The notes under the pieces: model-generated
Database searches by the model: none
Seen by the model: the letters and a program-made list of their open reading frames with translations, nothing else
Told to the model about the DNA's origin: nothing
Translations under genes and position numbers: made by a program
Source: Viridibacillus soli
GTDB taxonomy: Bacteria > Bacillota > Bacilli > Bacillales_A > Planococcaceae
Length of the DNA: 64,000 nt
Direction: 5' to 3'
Assembly: GCF_016612995.1 (NCBI RefSeq)
Contig: NZ_JAEOAH010000012.1
Span: 1 to 64,000 of the forward strand
Part shown: piece after piece, positions 1 through 7,926 of the stretch
Position numbering within the stretch: position 1 is the stretch's first letter
Layout: each line of letters opens with the position of its first letter

Positions 1-153
1 TTTTTTTTTGTTCAATACTAACGTATGTTACTACAGTTTTTAGTTGCTTGTAGCGGAGGGTGCATGCCCGCGGAAAGCGAGCATCCCGTAGCGGAAATCA
101 ACCTATCTACCACTTTATTAGTAATGGTTAAAATGGGTTATTCAACACGCCTG
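1..153. repeat. Dispersed intergenic repeat, copy 1 (cut by window edge)
   Basis: This stretch matches the right part of the repeats at 15001-15246 and 33038-33239. It shares the segments reading TTCAATACTAACGTATGTTAC, CCCGCGGAAAGCGAGCATCC and GTAGCGGAAATCAACC, and ends in TTCAACACGCCTG, the right terminal inverted repeat. Its left end lies outside the window. Similar GC-richer intergenic elements are known to me from Bacillaceae genomes. It codes for nothing visible. Confidence 0.75.
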
Positions 154-445
154 TAATGTTATATTAGAAATATATCGCACTTCTAAATGCAAATATAAAA
201 TGATTTTAAAATCTGCATATAGTTGAAGCAATTAATACTTGTCGTGACAAAGAGCAACCTATTAGCGCCAAATCTCCCTTGACAATTGCATTCAATCCTA
301 TAGTTTTAGGACATATTTTCTTGTAAAAAATGACTCTACATTCACTTCTTCATTTTGTCATGAAAATGTCACAGCCAAAAGAAAAGTAATTTCATGAAAA
401 GTTTGGTACGATGGGTACAGAAACTATAAGGAGAGACAACTAGAT
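154..445. other. Intergenic region upstream of ccdA
   Basis: No open frame with coding character is visible. A TTGACA hexamer occurs near 279, but the best -10 partner is only 14 bases away, so I do not call a promoter. GGAGAG at about 430-435 serves as the ccdA ribosome binding site. Confidence 0.4.
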
Positions 446-1156
446 ATGGATACTGATATTAATTTGTTTTTAGCATTTGGTGCAGGGTTCTTAAGCTTTA
501 TATCACCTTGTACGTTGCCACTTTATCCCGCTTTCCTTTCCTACATAACGGGTGTGTCATTTGACAAATTGAAAAATGACAAAGGAATGCTTCAAAAGAC
601 GGCTATCTTACACACATTATTTTTCTTAATTGGATTTACAATTGTTTTCGTCGTTTTAGGATTCTCTACGACATTTGTATCAGGCTTCTTTTATGAATAT
701 CAAGATTTAATTCGTCAAATGGGTGGTATTTTAATCGTTATTTTCGGATTAATAATTGTTGGAATTTTAACACCAGACTTTTTAATGAAAGATCGCAAAT
801 TCCAATTTAAAAATCGACCAGCAGGCTATTTAGGTTCATTATTAATAGGTTTAGCGTTTGCGGCAGGCTGGACGCCATGCACAGGGCCGATTTTAGCATC
901 AATTATTACTTTAGCAGGTTCAAATCCTGATTCAGCAATTTTGTATATGCTAACATATAGCCTTGGATTCTCTATCCCATTTTTCGTTTTATCATTCTTT
1001 ATGACAAGAATGAATTGGATTCGTACACATAGTCAGAAAATCGTGCAAGTCGGCGGTTATGTGATGATTGTTGTTGGGATTTTATTGTACTTTGATGGCA
1101 TGACACTGATTACACGTCTCTTAGAGCCGATTTTCGGTGATTTTATCGGATTTTAA
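446..1156 (+). CDS. ccdA: Cytochrome c biogenesis protein CcdA
   Basis: Membrane thiol-disulfide transporter of the DsbD/CcdA family, which carries reducing equivalents from cytoplasmic thioredoxin to extracytoplasmic partners for cytochrome c maturation. The 236 residues form about six hydrophobic segments. The two redox cysteines are visible as SPCTLP (Cys22) and TPCTGP (Cys145), each in the Pro-rich context of the family. The ATG is preceded by AGGAGAG. It is followed by yneI and ccdC, the order known from Bacillus subtilis, so assignment is firm. No terminator separates it from yneI, and co-transcription is likely. Confidence 0.95.
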   Translation: MDTDINLFLAFGAGFLSFISPCTLPLYPAFLSYITGVSFDKLKNDKGMLQKTAILHTLFFLIGFTIVFVVLGFSTTFVSGFFYEYQDLIRQMGGILIVIFGLIIVGILTPDFLMKDRKFQFKNRPAGYLGSLLIGLAFAAGWTPCTGPILASIITLAGSNPDSAILYMLTYSLGFSIPFFVLSFFMTRMNWIRTHSQKIVQVGGYVMIVVGILLYFDGMTLITRLLEPIFGDFIGF

Positions 1157-1216
1157 TTGGCATACCAGACGTTTTCGTAGTATAGTATTTTCAGTTTCAA
1201 TTTAGGGGTTGAGTGT

Positions 1217-1579
1217 TTGGCGAAGGTATTAGTAGTAGACGATACGATGTTCATGCGTCATGCGATTAAAACGATGCTAGCGGGTTCAGATTATGAAGTC
1301 GTTGGAGAAGCTAGTAATGGCAAGGAAGCAATCGAGAAATATCGGGAGTTATTGCCAGATGTAGTAACGATGGATGTTACGATGCCAATTATGACAGGTT
1401 TAGACGCAACAAAAATGATTATCGATGAATATCCTGATGCGAAAATTATCGTTATTAGTGCATTAGGTCAACAGAAAATGATCATACAAGCACTAGAAAA
1501 TGGTGCAAAGGATTTTATTATGAAACCTTTTGATCAAGAAAGTTTATTGTCTACAATTGTTAAAGTAATGGAAGATTAG
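1217..1579 (+). CDS. yneI: CheY-like single-domain response regulator (YneI type)
   Basis: A stand-alone receiver domain of 120 residues with no output domain. The acidic pocket (Asp8, Asp9), phospho-acceptor Asp53 in TMDVTMP, Ser81 and Lys103 in MKPF are all present, so it should be phosphorylatable. It starts at TTG, seven bases after AGGGGTTGAG. It sits between ccdA and ccdC as YneI (also called CcdB) does in B. subtilis. The partner kinase is not in this window and its link to cytochrome c maturation is positional. Confidence 0.9.
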   Translation: MAKVLVVDDTMFMRHAIKTMLAGSDYEVVGEASNGKEAIEKYRELLPDVVTMDVTMPIMTGLDATKMIIDEYPDAKIIVISALGQQKMIIQALENGAKDFIMKPFDQESLLSTIVKVMED

Positions 1580-1602
1580 TAAATGTGAGGAGAGGGTCTG
1601 TT

Positions 1603-2094
1603 ATGTTGAGTTCTATTCCTTCTCAATATATGGTCATCGGTTCAACTGTCGCCGTTATATTTATGGGTATTATGGCGATGATTGTAAGAGCTAGATCGGC
1701 TAAAAAACCAGCAAATGCTAGGAAAATTATTATACCGCCAATTGCGATGTCTTCGGGTGCGTTAATGTTTTGCTTTGAGTATTTCAGAGTACCTTGGACA
1801 CAAGTTTTAGAGGCAGTTGTTGTAGGGTTAATCTTTTCAACGGTATTAATTGCTACATCAAAATTTCATATTGTTGAAAATGACATCTTTTTAAAGCCAT
1901 CGAAGGCATTTTTCTTCATTTTGATGGGTTTGCTAATTGTCCGTACGGTTGCAAAAGTTTGTTTGAGTGGTTCATTCCATTTAGGTGAGCTTGGTGGTAT
2001 GTTCTGGATACTTGCATTTTCAATGATTGTCCCATGGCGAATAGCGATGTTAGTTCGCTATAAAAAGCTTGAAAGACAATTACATGTAAATTAA
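1603..2094 (+). CDS. ccdC: CcdC-type integral membrane protein
   Basis: A polytopic membrane protein of 163 residues with about five hydrophobic helices and a basic C-terminus. It corresponds to CcdC (YneJ), which is implicated with CcdA in c-type cytochrome maturation in B. subtilis; its molecular role is unclear. I chose the ATG at 1603 over an in-frame GTG at 1585, because the latter would place the ribosome binding site GAGGAGAGG inside the gene. It follows yneI by about 20 bases and ends at a strong two-way terminator. Confidence 0.88.
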   Translation: MLSSIPSQYMVIGSTVAVIFMGIMAMIVRARSAKKPANARKIIIPPIAMSSGALMFCFEYFRVPWTQVLEAVVVGLIFSTVLIATSKFHIVENDIFLKPSKAFFFILMGLLIVRTVAKVCLSGSFHLGELGGMFWILAFSMIVPWRIAMLVRYKKLERQLHVN

Positions 2095-2137
2095 AAAAAG
2101 GTTCTTTTCCACTAAAAGTGGAGAAGAACCTTTTTTT
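2095..2137. terminator. Bidirectional terminator between ccdC and yneK
   Basis: A long inverted repeat, AAAAGGTTCTT..TTCCACT pairing with AGTGGA..AAGAACCTTTT, has an A-run on the left and a T-run on the right. It can end transcription of ccdC and of the convergent yneK. Confidence 0.9.
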
Positions 2138-2139
2138 GT

Positions 2140-2571
2140 TTAATCGAGTAAATTTTCGTATGGAGACAAATCGATTTTCATTTGGGTTAATTTTTTGCGT
2201 AAAAATTTATGATCTCTTTTTGGAGAGGCAATGATATAACCTCTAATAATTAAATCGAATGTAATGGATGAAGCTTTTTCTTCTAAAGCTAGTTCACCGA
2301 TCTTACCTGCAATTTTCTGTTTTGCTACAGGTCTAAATAGATCCGGAACAGGACTTACAAGCTCCGTCAATAAAGCTTTTGACTCGTCACCCCATAAATG
2401 AATTGTATTATCTACATAATGTTCTTCCCAATCCATAGCAGACTTTCCATCTTCTTTAGGCATTCTTTTTAAAAACTTACGGAACATAAAGAATCCGCCA
2501 ATTGCCATTGAGCTAATTAAAATAACGACCCAAAATAATATAAACCACAGAAACCAGCCAGTTAATTCCAA
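2140..2571 (-). CDS. yneK: DUF2621 membrane-anchored protein (YneK type)
   Basis: One N-terminal hydrophobic helix is followed by a soluble domain of about 110 residues containing the MDWEEHYVD and HLWGDESKALL segments typical of DUF2621. Function is unknown. Its convergent position next to ccdC is the same as for YneK in B. subtilis. I place the start at TTG 2571, six bases after AGAGGTG, giving 143 residues; a GTG at 2580 is in frame but overlaps that ribosome binding site. Confidence 0.8.
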   Translation of the reverse strand: MELTGWFLWFILFWVVILISSMAIGGFFMFRKFLKRMPKEDGKSAMDWEEHYVDNTIHLWGDESKALLTELVSPVPDLFRPVAKQKIAGKIGELALEEKASSITFDLIIRGYIIASPKRDHKFLRKKLTQMKIDLSPYENLLD

Positions 2572-2687
2572 ACATCTCACCTCTTCTATACTCTTATCCC
2601 ATTATAAAAGGAATATGAAAAAAATTCACCTGTTGTCTCCTTTTCTTTATAAAAATGCTATGTAATTGTTGAAAGGAGGTGAACAAA

Positions 2688-2909
2688 ATGGCAGTTTTTA
2701 GTTTTAATAACGCAACTTTACGCTTATCGTTTGTAGTAGGTACAAATGCAGAAGGAGAACCGGTTGAAAAGAAGAAGACGTACCGTAATATTAAAAACGG
2801 TGCACAAGCAGATGCATTAGTATCTGTGTCTACTGTATTAGCCGGTTTATCCAGCTATCCAATGAGCAAAATTGAGTTCAACGAATTACAGGAAGTGGTC
2901 GGTAACTAA
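2688..2909 (+). CDS. DUF1659 family small protein
   Basis: A soluble protein of 73 residues with the DUF1659 pattern: an N-terminal beta strand, a KTYRNIKNGA segment and a C-terminal EFNELQEVV. Function is unknown. The start is ATG 2688 after a near-perfect AAAGGAGGTGA. It heads a tight group with the DUF2922 and YvrJ genes, a set that recurs together in Bacillales. The strong ribosome binding site suggests good translation. Confidence 0.85.
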   Translation: MAVFSFNNATLRLSFVVGTNAEGEPVEKKKTYRNIKNGAQADALVSVSTVLAGLSSYPMSKIEFNELQEVVGN

Positions 2910-2931
2910 TTTGACAAAGGGGGGATAACAG

Positions 2932-3153
2932 ATGACAAAGGTGTTGCAGCTACAATTTAAAACAACGGGTGATAAAAACTACACGTTGAACGTCGATGCA
3001 CCAAAGGAACAGCTGACTGAGCAAGAAATTTTTAATGCGATGACAGCGATTATTGATAGTCAAGTATTCTTAGTGAATCGAGATCCTTTAGCGACGATTA
3101 AAGGCGCGCAAGTTGTTGATCGTCAAGTGACGGAATATCAAATGCAAGGATAA
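2932..3153 (+). CDS. DUF2922 family small protein
   Basis: A soluble protein of 73 residues in the DUF2922 family, with the N-terminal LQLQFKTTGDKNYTLNVDAPK and a later IDSQVF segment. Function is unknown. It lies 22 bases after the DUF1659 gene with its own AAAGGGGGG site. A hairpin terminator follows at once, so the two genes probably form one transcript that may partly read into yvrJ. Confidence 0.85.
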   Translation: MTKVLQLQFKTTGDKNYTLNVDAPKEQLTEQEIFNAMTAIIDSQVFLVNRDPLATIKGAQVVDRQVTEYQMQG

Positions 3154-3163
3154 AGGAACATCA

Positions 3164-3206
3164 GATTGCGCCGTCTGCCATCAAGGCTGATGGCGCAATC
3201 TTTTTA
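3164..3206 (+). terminator. Terminator after the DUF2922 gene
   Basis: GATTGCGCC and GGCGCAATC form a nine-base-pair stem with a smaller inner hairpin (GCC/GGC), followed by TTTTTA. Confidence 0.85.
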
Positions 3207-3231
3207 TTTTCTTAGTAAAGGAGGAAATAAG

Positions 3232-3357
3232 ATGGAGCAATGGTTGGTATTTATACAAGAAATAGGTTTTCCAATCGTTGTATCATTTTACTTGATGCAT
3301 CGTGTGGAATCTAAGCTGGAATCGATTCACAATGCGCTACTATCTTTGAAATCGTAA
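3232..3357 (+). CDS. YvrJ family short membrane peptide
   Basis: A peptide of 41 residues: one hydrophobic helix (residues 3-24) followed by a short amphipathic tail, matching the YvrJ family. The start is ATG 3232 after AAAGGAGGAAATAAG; the open frame further upstream would run through the terminator hairpin. Its function is unknown. It is grouped with the DUF1659 and DUF2922 genes, as commonly seen. Confidence 0.8.
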   Translation: MEQWLVFIQEIGFPIVVSFYLMHRVESKLESIHNALLSLKS

Positions 3358-3451
3358 GCATTCACAAATTCGTCAGAAACGATTGCCTTACGCTTCTTGT
3401 GTTATGGCTTACAATTCGTTAAGATTGGTGGTATGAGGGAGTGAACAAAGC

Positions 3452-4048
3452 ATGAAGAAAAGACATTTAACATTGCCCTTGCTAATGATTGTTGCATTAG
3501 TATTATCCGCATGTGGTAATGGGAATTTTAAAGCGGATACCAATTGGGAAGTACAATCGTTTGAATATACCAATCAGCATGATGAAAAAGTTTCGTTAGA
3601 TTCTCTAAAAGGTAAGCCATGGCTAGGTATGTTCATCTTCACCAACTGTACAACCGTTTGTCCGCCAATGACGATGAATATGACAGATATTCAAAAGGCA
3701 TTCCAAAAGAAAGACTTAGAAGACTATAAAATTGTCGGATTTAGTGTAGATCCAGAAGTGGATAATCCTAAAGTATTAACGAAGTATTTGGCAGAATATC
3801 CTGTACCTGATGATTCTAAGTGGGATTTGTTAACGGGTTACACGCAAGATGAAATTTCTGAGTTTGCTTTAAAATCATTTCAAACGTTAGTAAAAGATAA
3901 TCCGTCTGATGATCAAGTCATCCACGGTACAAGTTTCTTTTTAGTGGATCAAAACGGCATTGTCGTGAAAAGCTATGGCGGCTATCAAGATGTACCTTTT
4001 GATACAATCGCAGTCGATATGGAAACATTAATTGCAGATGGTAAATAA
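3452..4048 (+). CDS. SCO1/SenC family copper-binding lipoprotein
   Basis: A lipoprotein of 198 residues with lipobox LSAC (Cys21), so it is anchored outside the membrane. The thioredoxin-like fold carries the copper ligands of the family: CxxxC (Cys66 and Cys70 in TNCTTVCPP) and His158 in VIHGTS. Such proteins (YpmQ/Sco in B. subtilis) help assemble the CuA centre of cytochrome c oxidase. This fits with the ccd genes nearby, although a separate transcription unit is likely. A terminator follows directly. Confidence 0.92.
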   Translation: MKKRHLTLPLLMIVALVLSACGNGNFKADTNWEVQSFEYTNQHDEKVSLDSLKGKPWLGMFIFTNCTTVCPPMTMNMTDIQKAFQKKDLEDYKIVGFSVDPEVDNPKVLTKYLAEYPVPDDSKWDLLTGYTQDEISEFALKSFQTLVKDNPSDDQVIHGTSFFLVDQNGIVVKSYGGYQDVPFDTIAVDMETLIADGK

Positions 4049-4085
4049 AAAAACCGAGCGATTCGTATTGAATCGCTCGGTTTTC
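4049..4085. terminator. Terminator after the SCO1 gene
   Basis: AAAACCGAGCGATTC and GAATCGCTCGGTTTT form a long perfect stem with A and T runs on both sides. Confidence 0.92.
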
Positions 4086-4205
4086 TGTATCGGCTACATC
4101 TAGCTCCGTGCTATTTTGCCGATAGGTTGTTTCGTACCCTCATGCGAAGACAAAGAGCGCCAACACGTCGGGTGTAAATGAACTATCTTCGCTTTTGTTC
4201 TTATA

Positions 4206-4538
4206 TTAAGCTTGTTTATCTTTTAATAAGTCGCGAATTTCTTTCAGTAAATCTTCTGTTGTAGGAGCAGGTTGTGCTTCTTCAACAAGTGCTGCTTTTT
4301 GTTTTTTGACATTAAGTTTTGAAATAATGCGGATGAACATAAAAATGGAGAACGCGATAATTAAGAAATCAAATGCACTTTGGATAAAGTTTCCATACAT
4401 AATTCCTTTATATTTTAATTCTGAAAAATCAACTTTACCAACAAATAGTGCAAGAACAGGCGTAATAATATCGGTTACTAATGATGTTACTATTTTCCCG
4501 AATGCCGCTCCGATAATAACCCCGACAGCTAAATCCAT
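4206..4538 (-). CDS. mscL: Large-conductance mechanosensitive channel MscL, N-terminally shortened
   Basis: Pentameric channel that releases solutes on hypo-osmotic shock. The pore-lining TM1 ([20 protein letters not shown]), the second helix and the C-terminal amphipathic bundle ([14 protein letters not shown]) are intact over 110 residues. The family normally begins 14 residues earlier with MWxxFKxFxxKGNV; here that segment is interrupted by an in-frame TAA (see 4539-4580). Translation may restart at the internal ATG 4538, six bases after AAAAGGA. The product would then lack the S1 amphipathic helix and might gate abnormally. A sequencing error or true inactivation are the alternatives. Confidence 0.85.
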   Translation of the reverse strand: MDLAVGVIIGAAFGKIVTSLVTDIITPVLALFVGKVDFSELKYKGIMYGNFIQSAFDFLIIAFSIFMFIRIISKLNVKKQKAALVEEAQPAPTTEDLLKEIRDLLKDKQA

Positions 4539-4580
4539 AACGTTTCCTTTTAAGGAGAATTTTTAAAAATTCTCCCACAT
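4539..4580 (-). other. Original mscL start with nonsense codon
   Basis: On the minus strand, ATG at 4580 follows GGAGG by nine bases. Translation gives MWENF, then TAA (4565-4563), then KFSLKGNV joining the main frame in phase. MscL proteins have MWxEFKKF here, so an AAA lysine codon appears changed to TAA at codon 6. Confidence 0.85.
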
Positions 4581-4787
4581 GTATATATACCTCCAATTTA
4601 AATGAATGCGTGAACGTGAAGTGAAAACTGGTTCTATTACTCAATCTACTAATGTCCGTTTTTCTAAGTATCAAACCTAAATGAAAGAAACTAGTGAAAT
4701 TTGGCTCATATAGGTAATTTTTTGTTTTCGTGTTATAATATTTACCTTAGTAATCCAGTATATTTTTAGTTAGAATAGAGGTTTTTT

Positions 4788-6224
4788 ATGAACAAAGTAT
4801 TTATTGCCGTCTTACTTGCAACAGCGCTTGCTGCTATTGAGGGTACGATTGTGGCAACAGCAATACCAAGTATTACGACGGATTTATCAGGTGTGGAGTT
4901 AATTAGTTGGATTTATTCCGCGTATTTGCTAACATCTGCAATTGCAACGATCATTTTCGGTAAATTAGCCGATTTATTTGGGCGAAAACGAATGATCATT
5001 ATCGGTATTTCTATTTTCTTAATTGGTTCGTTTTTATGTGGTCTAGCACAGTCGATGGAGCAGCTAATCGTGTTCCGAGCAATTCAAGGGATTGGTGCCG
5101 GTTCCATTTTGCCGATTACGTTAACAATTGTTGGTGAATTATTTGATACAGAGAAGAAACGTGCAAAAGGACAAGGCTGGATTAGCATGGTCTGGGGCGT
5201 TTCAGGTGTAGTAGGTCCCCTTATTGGTGGGTTCATTGTAGATCAATTAACTTGGCATTATATTTTCTATTTAAATATACCATTTGGTTTAGGTTCTATT
5301 TTCATGATTGCAAAATATTATGAGGAAGATTTGAAAAAGGCGAAACGTAAAATCGATTATGCAGGAGCATTATTTTTCTCCGTAGGGATGGTTGCATTAC
5401 TTTATACGATTATTGAAGGTAGTAATACACAAAACTGGTTCGGTACGACTTCGATCATTTTGTATGCTGTTGCAGCTATTGCGCTTATCATTTTTGTTCG
5501 TGTAGAGCTGAAGGCAGAAGAGCCAATCGTGCCGCTTTCCTTATTCAGAAATCGTCGCTTGAATATAGTGAATAGTTTAACCTTATTTGTAATGGCGATT
5601 GTCATCAGTATTTCTGCATACTTGCCGATATTTGCGCAATCCGTTTTTGGTAAGAATGCGACGCAAGCCGGTTTAATGCTGACGCCTTTATCTGTCATGT
5701 GGACATTTGGTGCGATTATGGGCGGTAATTTAATCGGGCGTTTAACGACTAAAACGATTATTCAAATAGGGGCAAGTTTGTTAGTCATTGCGACGTTTAT
5801 TTTAACGACATTATCAGCGAATTCTAATGAGTTGCTTGTTTATGTTGGAACCGGTATTTTAGGCGTAGGTATGGGCTTAATTGCACCGATGCTGATTATC
5901 GCTGTACAAGCTTCGGCTTCAAGAGAGCAGCTAGGTACCGCTATTGGTTTGAATTCCTTTATTAATACATTTAGTCAATCGATTGGGGCAGCGATTTTCG
6001 GGATGCTGTTCAATTTAGCAACAAGCGAAAAATTATCTAGTTTTGGCAAAGGTGACATCAATTTGAATGGTGATTTCGATACGAATATATTTTCTAGTGA
6101 AGAAATTGGCCAACTGGTCGATATTATAGCTAATGGTATTCGTATTGTATATTCAGGTTCCTTCGCATTTGCAGTGATTGCACTCTTGTTATCATTCTTT
6201 ATTGCTAAAAGGAAACCGGTTTAA
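4788..6224 (+). CDS. MFS drug:H+ antiporter, 14-helix DHA2 (EmrB/QacA) type
   Basis: A 478-residue exporter with about 14 hydrophobic helices. Visible family signatures are GTIVATAIPSI at the end of TM1, GKLADLFGRKR in the TM2-TM3 loop (motif A) and GVSGVVGPLIGG in TM5 (antiporter motif C). Members use proton exchange to export lipophilic drugs or dyes, and the substrate cannot be read from sequence. The ATG follows GAGG by seven bases. No adjacent regulator gene is present, and it appears to be transcribed on its own or with the gene at 6270. Confidence 0.9.
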   Translation: MNKVFIAVLLATALAAIEGTIVATAIPSITTDLSGVELISWIYSAYLLTSAIATIIFGKLADLFGRKRMIIIGISIFLIGSFLCGLAQSMEQLIVFRAIQGIGAGSILPITLTIVGELFDTEKKRAKGQGWISMVWGVSGVVGPLIGGFIVDQLTWHYIFYLNIPFGLGSIFMIAKYYEEDLKKAKRKIDYAGALFFSVGMVALLYTIIEGSNTQNWFGTTSIILYAVAAIALIIFVRVELKAEEPIVPLSLFRNRRLNIVNSLTLFVMAIVISISAYLPIFAQSVFGKNATQAGLMLTPLSVMWTFGAIMGGNLIGRLTTKTIIQIGASLLVIATFILTTLSANSNELLVYVGTGILGVGMGLIAPMLIIAVQASASREQLGTAIGLNSFINTFSQSIGAAIFGMLFNLATSEKLSSFGKGDINLNGDFDTNIFSSEEIGQLVDIIANGIRIVYSGSFAFAVIALLLSFFIAKRKPV

Positions 6225-6269
6225 TAATATTTTCTGTTAATATAAAATGGTCTGATAGGTGTTTATTGA

Positions 6270-6971
6270 ATGGTGAATAAAAAGAAGCAACAATTGAATA
6301 TGAAATTGAAGCTCTGGCTGATCATTTTACTAATTCCTGTTTCAATTGCACTTTACACAACAACGATCATCATGTGGCAACAACTGAAGGAGTTGCCGAT
6401 GGTGAAGCAGTTTAGTAAAGAAGAAAAGAAAGACGTACCGTCATTTGATATCGAAATTCCGAATCAATATATTCCGGTCTATCAAAAGGCCGCTAAAAAA
6501 TATAATGTTCCGTGGACGTTACTTGCTGCACATCATCGAATTGAGACGCGTTTTTCGTCGATGAAAACATTAGAATCACCTGCTGGAGCAGTTGGTCATT
6601 TGCAATTTATGCCTTGTACTTTCGTTGGCTGGAGTCATCCTACATGTAAAGACCTTGGTAAAGGGCATATTAAAAAAAAGGAATTGACGAGCCCTAAAAC
6701 GATTAAAAAATACGGTGGTTACGGCGTAGATGCAAATGGAGACGGTATAGCAGATCCATATAATATTGAAGATGCTGTCTATAGCGCTGCGAATTATTTA
6801 GCTGCAAGCGGTGCAGCAGATGGCAAAATAAAGAAAGCAATTTATCAATATAATCATAGTGAAGAATATGTAGATAATGTATTTTACTACTACAAGCTCT
6901 ATGAGGAGAATAAAAAAGAGCTCGTTTACAATAGTAAAATAGCATTGAAGGCTGCAAAAAAAGTAGAATAA
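6270..6971 (+). CDS. Membrane-anchored lytic transglycosylase (SLT domain)
   Basis: A 233-residue protein with an N-terminal membrane anchor (residues 14-33) and an extracytoplasmic SLT-like domain from about residue 65. The catalytic glutamate is Glu92 in RIETRF, followed by the AVGHLQFMP element and a C-terminal YNHSEEYV motif. It should cleave peptidoglycan glycan strands with 1,6-anhydro product formation. DANGDGIADPYN resembles the insert seen in spore or CwlT-type relatives. The start ATG lies eight bases after AGGTG. A strong terminator stands about 70 bases downstream. Confidence 0.85.
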   Translation: MVNKKKQQLNMKLKLWLIILLIPVSIALYTTTIIMWQQLKELPMVKQFSKEEKKDVPSFDIEIPNQYIPVYQKAAKKYNVPWTLLAAHHRIETRFSSMKTLESPAGAVGHLQFMPCTFVGWSHPTCKDLGKGHIKKKELTSPKTIKKYGGYGVDANGDGIADPYNIEDAVYSAANYLAASGAADGKIKKAIYQYNHSEEYVDNVFYYYKLYEENKKELVYNSKIALKAAKKVE

Positions 6972-7040
6972 AAGAGTTACTACCCTTTAATTTTAAATGA
7001 ACAAAAGTACACCACTATCTATTTTAAATAGACTAAACTA

Positions 7041-7085
7041 AAAAGAGGATATTATGTTCAATATATGAACATATATCCTCTTTTT
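7041..7085 (+). terminator. Terminator after the lytic transglycosylase gene
   Basis: AAAAGAGGATA..TATGTTCA pairs with TGAACATA..TATCCTCTTTTT around a short loop, giving a very long stem ending in a T-run. Confidence 0.88.
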
Positions 7086-7322
7086 CTTATATATGAAAAC
7101 CCTTATGGAACATGTCACGCTCGTCTAAACGGAAACTGCCCTCATATGGAAGCACCTCCTTGTCTTACTTGTCTTCCTTGTCTTGATAATCAAACACCAG
7201 GTAAAGATTTAGCGGTAGGATTTTCAGAATTAGATAAGGAAAGGTATGAACTTCATATAAAATCAACCACAAAAGCAATTGAAATAGCAAAGAGGATAAG
7301 CAGAGATAGCCGAGACAAATGA
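7086..7322 (+). pseudogene. C-terminal remnant of a transposon-type tyrosine recombinase
   Basis: The frame reads NPYGTCHARLNGNCP, then CLTCLPCLDNQTPGKDLA, then an alpha-helical tail to the stop at 7322. The Cys-rich NPxGxC..CLTC pattern is what I know from the C-terminal tails of Tn554-like and related integrases. The only ATG (7065) lies inside the preceding terminator hairpin and no ribosome binding site exists. I therefore read this as the last 75 or so codons of a lost integrase gene. Confidence 0.5.
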
Positions 7323-7664
7323 AAAAAAGTTTACCAAGGGTTGTCTCTTAAATTGTAATCTTAATATCATCATCCAAATTAATTTATCAAGGAGCATCAG
7401 CTTACTTCATGTTTATATTTACTTAGTATACGTCCGACGTTATCAAAGCAAAAGTTGAAATTCTTTGATTTTAAAAGTCTCCTATAAGGATTTTTTATGT
7501 ATTTTAGGGAAATAATTACTAAAATATAAAAAATTGATTTATCTAGGATTTGATGTTACATTGTTATTTGAAGTATCAAATATCGCATTGGTTTAGAGTG
7601 TTAAAGTTTATTGCTTTTTAATAAAAATATAGTATTAGATCATTACAAATGTTGGTAATAAATT
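7323..7664. other. AT-rich spacer without recognisable genes
   Basis: Stops occur in all frames and no repeats or hairpins stand out. It separates the recombinase remnant from the broken padR gene and probably carries the promoter of the padR unit, but I cannot place it with confidence. Confidence 0.4.
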
Positions 7665-7926
7665 ATGAACGCTCAGTTTAAAAAAGGTGTAATTGAATTA
7701 ATAGTCTGATTGATAATAAACAAAGAGGATGAATATGGCTATTCACTAGTAAAAAAAATATCTAACCACCTATCATCAAAAATCAACAGAAGGAACATTT
7801 AGAAATTACTACATAGTTACAAAGGATGGAATTGATAAACTTGAAACTTTGAAATTTGAATGGAATGAGTTTTTCCTAATAATTAATCGCTTTATCGAGG
7901 AGAATGATAAACTTGAACAAGAATAA
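7665..7926 (+). pseudogene. PadR-family transcriptional regulator, inactivated
   Basis: From ATG 7665 the frame gives MNAQFKKGVIELIV, then TGA, then LIINKEDEYGYSLVKKIS, the PadR winged-helix start. The frame then shifts, giving STEGTF joined directly to RNYYIVTKDGIDKLETLK and FEWNEFFLIINRFIEEN. About 30 codons between the STEGT and RNYY elements are missing. The stop at 7926 overlaps the start of the DUF1700 gene, the normal arrangement for padR-DUF1700 operons. At least three lesions mean no functional repressor is made. Confidence 0.85.

Noticed and set aside
4435-4674. Minus-strand frame of 79 codons overlapping the mscL start
   Set aside because: It is in a different phase from mscL, with no similarity and no ribosome binding site.
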